A stretch of 10,342 bases of DNA from Chloroflexi bacterium UBA6019 (GTDB lineage Bacteria; Chloroflexota; Dormibacteria; Dormibacterales; Dormibacteraceae): contig DIZV01000032.1 of NCBI GenBank assembly GCA_002427995.1, positions 1 through 10,342 of the forward strand, given 5' to 3'. Positions 5,702-10,342 of the stretch are shown here, one piece after another. Made by a program: the position numbers and the translations under genes. Every line of letters begins with the position of its first letter. Within the stretch, counting starts at the first letter, position 1. Below the pieces are notes generated by a model. It saw only the letters and a program-made list of their open reading frames with translations, was not told the DNA's origin and made no database searches.

Positions 5702-6568
5702 TCAATGATCTCCCAAAGTGCTCCCGAGGAGGACTCCGTCCGCCCAGTACTCGCCGGTCGGACCCGACGCCAGGAGGTCGTAGGTGCCTCCGTCGCGGAG
5801 GCGCACCGGCGTCACCGAGACCACCTGCGCGCCGTCCAGCTCGGCGCCTGGCGCAAGCATTCCGACGGCCCGTCCGTCAGCCGTCGGGTGGCCGGCCGAG
5901 GCGGTCACCGAGCGGCCGTCGGAGAGCACCACCCGGAGCCCGTCATGGCCGAGCGGGAAGGCGACCGAACCGAGCGCCCGGACGACGCCGGCCACCCTCC
6001 CACCCCGCTGGTCGGCGGTCCAGACCGGGTCGCCGAGCCGCAGTGCGGTGACCGCGACGGGACCGTTCGGCGTCGCGATGAGCGTCGTCGCGGCAAGGCA
6101 GATCGGGCAGTTGAGGCGAGCCGGCCGCGAGCTGAGGCCGCTCACCCGGCCGGCCGCGTCAACATGACCGGTGACCTGGGCCATCTCGGTGTTGAGCCCG
6201 AAGTCGTAGGCGCCCGACCCGGTCCCGGTGAAGCTGATCGCCTGCAGGCGGCGCCATTCGCGCCAGACGGCCACCTGGTAATCCGGGCCCGACTCGTCCC
6301 CGGCGGGGTGGGCGTGGGCGATGATGGCCCGATAGGTCTCCGCGTCCGCCTTGATGGCAGCGAACTCGGCCGCCGCCTGCTGCTCCTCGTAGCCACCGAA
6401 TACGACGGGGGGGCCGCAGAAGGCGGGGATGCCTGCCTGCGCGATGACGCGGTACTTGAGCTCGGGTACAGAGAGGGGTGGCGTCGATCCGGGCGCGGGC
6501 AGCGTCGAACCGCAGGCAACGGCGAAGATTGCCAGCAGCAGCAGCAGGGGCAGTGTCCTCGTGCTCAC
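5702..6568 (-). CDS. Lipoprotein with C-terminal Hint (hedgehog/intein-type) domain
   Basis: A 288-residue protein starting at GTG 6568 with a lipoprotein signal peptide: hydrophobic residues 6-17, lipobox AVAC, lipidated Cys19. Residues about 36-150 form a conserved-looking domain that I associate from memory with other Chloroflexota-type Hint proteins (ELKYRVI, ADAETYRAIIAH, VWREWRRLQAI); its function is unknown to me. The Hint domain begins at CPIC (154-157), with Cys157 the likely nucleophile in CLAATTLIATPNG. It continues through LRLGDPVWTAD, the SDGRSVTASAGHP block with His227, and ends in TYDLLASG...GEYWADGVLLGSTL. There is no terminal Asn, so full protein splicing is not expected. Thioester formation and cleavage, as in hedgehog or bacterial intein-like domains, remain possible. 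It probably acts on the outer face of the membrane. Confidence 0.8.
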   Translation of the reverse strand: MSTRTLPLLLLLAIFAVACGSTLPAPGSTPPLSVPELKYRVIAQAGIPAFCGPPVVFGGYEEQQAAAEFAAIKADAETYRAIIAHAHPAGDESGPDYQVAVWREWRRLQAISFTGTGSGAYDFGLNTEMAQVTGHVDAAGRVSGLSSRPARLNCPICLAATTLIATPNGPVAVTALRLGDPVWTADQRGGRVAGVVRALGSVAFPLGHDGLRVVLSDGRSVTASAGHPTADGRAVGMLAPGAELDGAQVVSVTPVRLRDGGTYDLLASGPTGEYWADGVLLGSTLGDH

Positions 6569-6616
6569 CTCGGTTCTCGAAAGAAGGAAGTGATGGGAAG
6601 GTGATCAGGTAACGAG

Positions 6617-7186
6617 ATGGCCAAGCTGAGCATCATCAAGGCAGGGCTGGAGAACGAGGTCAACGGCTATGTCCTGATCGCGGGCGAGGAGGCCGCGGTC
6701 ATCGACCCCGGCGAACCGGCGGAGAAGCTGGCCGGCCAGCTCGGCAGCGCCACCCTGAAGTGGATCCTGGCAACCCACGGCCACCCGGGCCACCTGGCGG
6801 GCAAGGATGCGCTCAAGGATGCGACCGGCGCCCAGACCGGCATGCACGTCGCCGACGCCAAGCTTTTCCTTCGCTCGGCCGATCGTTACCTGCTGGACGG
6901 GGACGAGCTCGAGCTGGGCGAGATGAAGATTCGCGTCATCCACACTCCGGGTCACAGCCCGGGCAGCCTGAGCTTTCTGGTGGCGAACCATCTCTTCACC
7001 GGTGACACCCTCCTGGCGGGCGGAATCGGCCGCGAGATGCCGGGCTCCGACCTCCGCCAGCAGATGGTGAGCATCGGAGCCAAGCTGCTCCGGCTGCCGC
7101 TGACGACGGCGGTCTACCCGGGGCACGGACCCGCCACCAGCCTGGAGGCGGAGCTCCGGACTAACCCGTACCTGCGGCGGGCCTGA
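6617..7186 (+). CDS. Metallo-beta-lactamase-fold hydrolase with altered HxHxDH motif
   Basis: A 189-residue MBL-fold protein of glyoxalase-II-like size and layout: N-terminal strand with AAVIDPG (26-32), metal motif at 53-59, HTPGHSPGS (109-117) with His113, GDTLLAGGIGRE (129-140) with Asp130, and YPGHGP (167-172) with His170. The canonical THxHxDH is THGHPGH here: His54, His56 and His59 remain, but the Asp ligand of the second metal is Gly58. One zinc site is intact; the second lacks a ligand. Glyoxalase II and related thioester hydrolases use two metals, so activity may be changed or lost. ATG 6617 follows AGGT at about -9. It is divergent from the Hint lipoprotein (48 bp, no clear promoter seen), and its last 26 bp overlap the convergent dihydroorotase-family gene. 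Confidence 0.85.
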   Translation: MAKLSIIKAGLENEVNGYVLIAGEEAAVIDPGEPAEKLAGQLGSATLKWILATHGHPGHLAGKDALKDATGAQTGMHVADAKLFLRSADRYLLDGDELELGEMKIRVIHTPGHSPGSLSFLVANHLFTGDTLLAGGIGREMPGSDLRQQMVSIGAKLLRLPLTTAVYPGHGPATSLEAELRTNPYLRRA

Positions 7187-8513
7187 GAAAGCGTCCGAGG
7201 CCCGGCCGCGGCAGCTCACCGCGGACGTAGACGGCGCGGATCGCGAAGGAGAACTCGAGGCCCTCGAGGGCTCCGTGGCGCTGCCGCGACGCCATCCGGT
7301 CACTCCGCGCCACGGTCCTCCCGTTGGGGTCGATGAGCACCAGGTCGGCGTCGCTTCCGGCCTGGATGACGCCCTTGCGCGGGTAGAGCCCGAAGATCCG
7401 CGCCGGCCGCTCGCTGACCCAGGGCAGAGCACGGAGCGGGTCACCGGCCTGGCGCGCGAGCTCGAGACAGCTGAGCAGAAGCGTCTGCACCCCCGGGCTG
7501 CCGGCGTGGGCATCGGCCAGCGGCCCGCGCAGCTTCTCCTCGTCGGTGTGCGGCGCGTGGTCGGTGCCGACCGTGTCGATCTCGCCCCGAAGCAGGGCGG
7601 CGCGCAACGCCTCCCGGTCGTCAACCGTCTTGATCAGCGGATACATCTTCATCACCGGTCCGAGCCGGGTGTAGTCGGCCTCGGTCAGCCAGAGGTACTG
7701 GGGGCAGGTCTCGAGACTGAGCCGCGCCCCCTGCGCCCGGGCCGCGAGCGCCGAGAGAAGGCCGGCCCGACTCGAGAGGTGGACGACGTGGAGGCGCAGG
7801 CCGAGCTCCCGCGCGAGCACCCCGAGGGCGGCGACGGCCACCGCCTCGCCGACCGCGGGCCGCGTGGCGAGCAGGTCGGCGTAGCTCTCGACCCGGGCGG
7901 CGCTGGCGAGCAGCACCGAAGGGTCTTCGGCGTGGGCGGCGACCGGCAATCCGGCTTGCGCAAGGGCACCGGCGAGCCGGGCTATGGTGCCGTAGCTCGC
8001 CGGCGGCTCCAGGTCGGGGTCGGGCGCGCCCGGGGTGTAGAGCACCTGGCCGGTGCTCCTCCGCACGGCGTAGCCGAGGTAGGCCTTGAAGCCGATCGCG
8101 CCGGCGGCGGCGAGCTCGTTGACCTGGTCCTCGGTCGTCGAGGAACGGAGCAGTGCCCAGAGGCCAAAGTCGACCATCGCCCTAAGGGCGATCGCCTCCC
8201 GCTTGGCCGCGAAGATCGCCGCGTCGGCGACGCCGGGCAGCGTGTTGGGCATCTCGATCACGGTCGTGACGCCGCCTGCTGCGGCGGCGGCCGTCAGACT
8301 GCCGAAGTCCTCCTTCTCCGGGAAACCCGGCTCGCGGCCGTGGACATGGGCATCGATCGCGCCCGGCACGACCCAGAGCCCGGTCGCGTCGACGACCTCG
8401 GCACCGGCGGGGTGGGCCCAGGGCTCGAGCTTCTCGATCCGGCCGTCACGAACGTGGAGATCGGCCTCGCGCAGGCCGTCGGGGGTGTAGACCGTGCCCC
8501 CGGCGATGATCAA
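7161..8513 (-). CDS. pyrC: Dihydroorotase-family cyclic amidohydrolase (pyrC-like)
   Basis: A 450-residue amidohydrolase that would close carbamoyl aspartate to dihydroorotate, the step before the product of PyrD and PyrE. Ligands read in order: His56/His58 in DAHVHGREPG, Lys143 in GFKAYLG (carboxylated-lysine candidate), His194 in AAHAED, His245 in VVHLSS, Asp318 in TDHAP. EMPNTLP (87-93) and ETCPQYL (268-274, usually ETCPHYL) are family marks. The Lys is as in allantoinase and hydantoinase rather than the AFSDDG type of many class I dihydroorotases, so allantoinase or a related amidohydrolase is the alternative. The pyrE neighbour favours dihydroorotase. The start is TTG 8513, overlapping the pyrE stop as TTGA; residues upstream of it in this frame read through pyrE and are not family-like. 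The stop overlaps the convergent MBL gene by 26 bp. Confidence 0.8.
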   Translation of the reverse strand: MIIAGGTVYTPDGLREADLHVRDGRIEKLEPWAHPAGAEVVDATGLWVVPGAIDAHVHGREPGFPEKEDFGSLTAAAAAGGVTTVIEMPNTLPGVADAAIFAAKREAIALRAMVDFGLWALLRSSTTEDQVNELAAAGAIGFKAYLGYAVRRSTGQVLYTPGAPDPDLEPPASYGTIARLAGALAQAGLPVAAHAEDPSVLLASAARVESYADLLATRPAVGEAVAVAALGVLARELGLRLHVVHLSSRAGLLSALAARAQGARLSLETCPQYLWLTEADYTRLGPVMKMYPLIKTVDDREALRAALLRGEIDTVGTDHAPHTDEEKLRGPLADAHAGSPGVQTLLLSCLELARQAGDPLRALPWVSERPARIFGLYPRKGVIQAGSDADLVLIDPNGRTVARSDRMASRQRHGALEGLEFSFAIRAVYVRGELPRPGLGRFLRPAAGTG

Positions 8514-9043
8514 GACGGGATTATGTCCGCCCGCCGGAGGAGGGGATGGAAGGGGATGCCGGCACGGGCCAGGTTCTCCGCCGCACCCTCCTCCCGATCG
8601 AGGACGCCGACCAGGCCGATGATCTCCCCGCCCGCCGCACGCACCTTCGCGGCGGCGGCCAGGGCGGCGCCACCGGTGGTGAGGACGTCTTCGACGAGGC
8701 AGATCTTCTCGCCGGCTTCGAGCCGGCCCTCGATCGCCTTCGAGGTGCCGTACTCCTTTGCCTCCTTGCGGACGATGCACATCGGGAGGCCGGTCTCCAT
8801 CGCCACCGCTCCTCCCAGCAGCACGGCCCCCAGCTCGGGACACGCCAGCCGCTGGGTGCCGGCCGGCACCAGCCGGCCGAGCTCGGCTCCAAGGCGGCGC
8901 AGGATGCCGGGCTCGCACTCGAACAGATACTTGTCGAAGTAGTAGCGCGAGCGCCGGCCGGAGCGGAGGACGAAGTCGCCCTCGAGCAGGGCGACCGCCT
9001 TCATGTCGCGGGCCAGTCCGGCGAGGTCAGCCGCCGAAGCCAA
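8510..9043 (-). CDS. pyrE: Orotate phosphoribosyltransferase
   Basis: A 177-residue type I phosphoribosyltransferase that joins orotate to PRPP to give OMP. The PRPP-binding loop is CLVEDVLTTGG (115-125). Substrate-binding segments are LRSGRRSRYYFDKYLFE (26-42) and RKEAKEYGTSKAIEG (92-106), with the conserved Lys93/Lys96. Length is a little short but within the range of compact bacterial PyrE. Two starts are possible: TTG 9043, which overlaps the M20 peptidase gene by 17 bp and has GGAAGAG directly in front, or ATG 9004, which has no SD and leaves 10 residues before EGDF. I prefer TTG because the extra residues fit the usual N-terminal helix. It is translationally coupled to the dihydroorotase-family gene. 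Confidence 0.93.
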   Translation of the reverse strand: MASAADLAGLARDMKAVALLEGDFVLRSGRRSRYYFDKYLFECEPGILRRLGAELGRLVPAGTQRLACPELGAVLLGGAVAMETGLPMCIVRKEAKEYGTSKAIEGRLEAGEKICLVEDVLTTGGAALAAAAKVRAAGGEIIGLVGVLDREEGAAENLARAGIPFHPLLRRADIIPS

Positions 9044-10342
9044 GCTCTTCCATCAGGTGGAGGACCATCTCGGTCCCCAGGTGGTACTGCTCCAGGTCCA
9101 TCTTCTCGTTGGGCGAGTGAAGTGCGTCGTCGGGGAGGCCGAAGCCGGTCAGCATCAGCATCGGGTCGAGTGCCTCCTGGAAATCGAGTGTGACCGGCAC
9201 CGATCCGCCCTCGCGGACCAGGACCGGCTCGGCGCCGAACGACTTGAGGAAGGCCTTGCGGGCGGCGGAGACACCGGGGTGGTCGACGCCGGCAAGGACC
9301 GGTGGGGCGGCCCCGAGCTGGACCAGGCTCAGCTTGACGCCGGGAGTCTCCAGTGCCTCGAGGTAGGTCGCGAGGGAGGCGAAGATCCTCTTCGGGTCCT
9401 GCGCCGGCACGAGTCGCATGCTCACCTTCGCCCGGGCGCGGGCCGGGATGACTGTCTTCGAGCCCTCACCGATGAAGCCGCCGATGATCCCGTGGACGTC
9501 CAGCGTCGGGCGTCCCCAGGTTCGGTCCGCGGGAGAGAACCCCTCCTCGCCCTCCAGGGCGCGAACGGCCATCAGCCGCTTGAGGGTGGGCTCGTCCTTG
9601 ACCCGGTCCCAGCCGGCGACCTCCTCTTCAGTCGGCGGGACGACAGCGTCGTAAAAGCCCGGAATGGTGACCCGGCCGTCCCGGCCCTTGAGCGCCGAAA
9701 TGACATGGGCGAGCGTGTTCAGCGGGTTTGGCGCCACTCCACCGAAGATGCCGGAATGGAGGTCCGCCGCTGCGCCCTCGGCCACGATCTCGGTGTAGAG
9801 GAGGCCCCGGAGCCCGGTCAGCAGGTTGGGCAAGCCGGGCGCCGTGAACTCGCCATCGGCGATCAGCACGAAATCGCTCTGGATCCGGCCTGCGTTCTGG
9901 CGCAGGAAGCGAGGTAGCGAGGTGCCGGTGATCTCCTCCTCGCCCTCGATCAGGAAGCGAAGGTTGAGCGGCGGCCCGCCGGTCGCGAACGCGTGCTCGG
10001 CGGCGTTGATGCCCGCCAGCACCTGGCCCTTGTTGTCGCATGCGCCCCGGGCGTAGACGCGGCCGTCGCGGACCGTGGGCTGGAAGGGCGGCGTCACCCA
10101 TTCCTCGAGCGGGTCGGGTGGCTGGACGTCGTAGTGCCCGTAGATGGCGAGCGTCGGCTTGCCGGGTCGACCCAGCCACTCCGCGCTGATCACCGGGTGG
10201 CGGCCACCGGGGAGGTCGGCGATCTCGACCGTCATCCCGATCCGGCGGAGGCGGTCCACCGTCCAGTCGCAGGCGCGGCGGGTGTCACCGTCGTGCTCCG
10301 GGAGCGAGCTCACGCTGGGAATGGCGAGGAACTCGAACAGGT
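9027..10342 (-). CDS. M20-family metallopeptidase (dipeptidase-like), N-terminus off the window
   Basis: The reading frame stays open to the right edge. The residues before the GTG at 10313 (LFEFLAIPS) are typical M20 N-terminal sequence, so that GTG is internal and the true start lies outside. About 437 residues are visible. Counting from the first visible codon, the two-zinc site is complete: His69 in YGHYDVQPP, Asp102 in ACDNKG, Glu134/Glu135 in EGEEE, Asp162 in ADGE and His408 in LHSPNEKMD. His195 in LHSGIFGG is the dimer-interface His of the family. The GHYDVQP form matches the carnosine-dipeptidase/CNDP-like branch, cytoplasmic di- or oligopeptide hydrolases. It overlaps pyrE by 17 bp and appears to head or continue that operon; a direct link to pyrimidine synthesis is not evident. 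Confidence 0.92.
   Translation of the reverse strand, partial: LFEFLAIPSVSSLPEHDGDTRRACDWTVDRLRRIGMTVEIADLPGGRHPVISAEWLGRPGKPTLAIYGHYDVQPPDPLEEWVTPPFQPTVRDGRVYARGACDNKGQVLAGINAAEHAFATGGPPLNLRFLIEGEEEITGTSLPRFLRQNAGRIQSDFVLIADGEFTAPGLPNLLTGLRGLLYTEIVAEGAAADLHSGIFGGVAPNPLNTLAHVISALKGRDGRVTIPGFYDAVVPPTEEEVAGWDRVKDEPTLKRLMAVRALEGEEGFSPADRTWGRPTLDVHGIIGGFIGEGSKTVIPARARAKVSMRLVPAQDPKRIFASLATYLEALETPGVKLSLVQLGAAPPVLAGVDHPGVSAARKAFLKSFGAEPVLVREGGSVPVTLDFQEALDPMLMLTGFGLPDDALHSPNEKMDLEQYHLGTEMVLHLMEELGFGG

Noticed and set aside
5702..6110. The Hint region considered as an intein inserted in a host protein.
   Set aside because: There is no terminal Asn plus Ser/Thr/Cys splice junction, no homing endonuclease domain and no recognisable downstream extein, apart from the membrane tail beyond the stop.
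8514..8918. A longer reading of the dihydroorotase-family frame reaching into pyrE.
   Set aside because: The added residues are low-complexity Arg/Gly/Pro shadow of pyrE, and the TTGA overlap gives a normal coupled start at 8513.
7275..8942. A 555-codon plus-strand ORF opposite the pyr genes, and similar long plus-strand ORFs at 384-1277 and 2378-3589.
   Set aside because: They are antisense to clear genes, have Arg/Gly/Glu-biased composition and show no family motifs. High GC lowers stop-codon frequency in these frames.
1..10342. A defence system, prophage, CRISPR array or mobile element.
   Set aside because: No nuclease, recombinase, transposase, phage structural gene, terminal inverted repeats or repeat-spacer pattern could be seen on either strand.

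Overview
The window is a high-GC bacterial chromosome segment with densely packed genes. Stop/start overlaps are common, GTG and TTG starts are used freely, and several starts lack a Shine-Dalgarno sequence. These traits, the SLC45-like MFS transporter and a lipoprotein with a Hint domain of a type I associate with Chloroflexota-like genomes, suggest a Chloroflexota/Dormibacterota-type organism. That placement is inference; no rRNA or other phylogenetic marker is present.

Layout. (1) 1-2545, minus strand: an operon of MFS transporter, arginase/agmatinase-family ureohydrolase and FAD-dependent amine-oxidase-like protein (cut by the left edge), joined by 4-bp and 19-bp overlaps. It looks like a small uptake and catabolic unit for a guanidino or amine compound. 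(2) 2591-3370, minus: a CvpA-family membrane protein. It is divergent from (3) 3454-4523, plus: a ParA/Soj-type ATPase overlapping by one base a 94-residue unrecognised protein. No ParB is present. (4) 4536-6568, minus: a secreted glucosaminidase-like protein with an Ig-like C-terminal domain, preceded by a direct-repeat regulatory region, then a 31-codon membrane ORF and a Hint-domain lipoprotein. The small ORF lies in frame just after the lipoprotein's UGA stop. (5) 6617-7186, plus: a metallo-beta-lactamase-fold hydrolase with a degenerate metal motif. (6) 7161-10342, minus: an operon of M20 metallopeptidase (cut by the right edge), orotate phosphoribosyltransferase (pyrE) and a dihydroorotase-family amidohydrolase, all with overlapping ends. 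This is the pyrimidine biosynthesis part of the window.

Three starts (MFS, CvpA, ParA) have a TAnAmT hexamer 8-9 nt upstream and no ribosome binding site, the geometry expected of leaderless mRNAs. Genes inside operons more often carry a purine-rich SD. The points most worth a second look are the ParA plus small-partner pair, the membrane-anchor-like tail after the Hint lipoprotein's stop, the 12-bp direct repeats beside a TTGACC box, and two enzymes with a conserved active-site residue changed (His to Cys in the ureohydrolase, Asp to Gly in the MBL protein). There is no stretch of 300 bases without a gene. I see no tRNA, rRNA, CRISPR array, insertion sequence or prophage gene.
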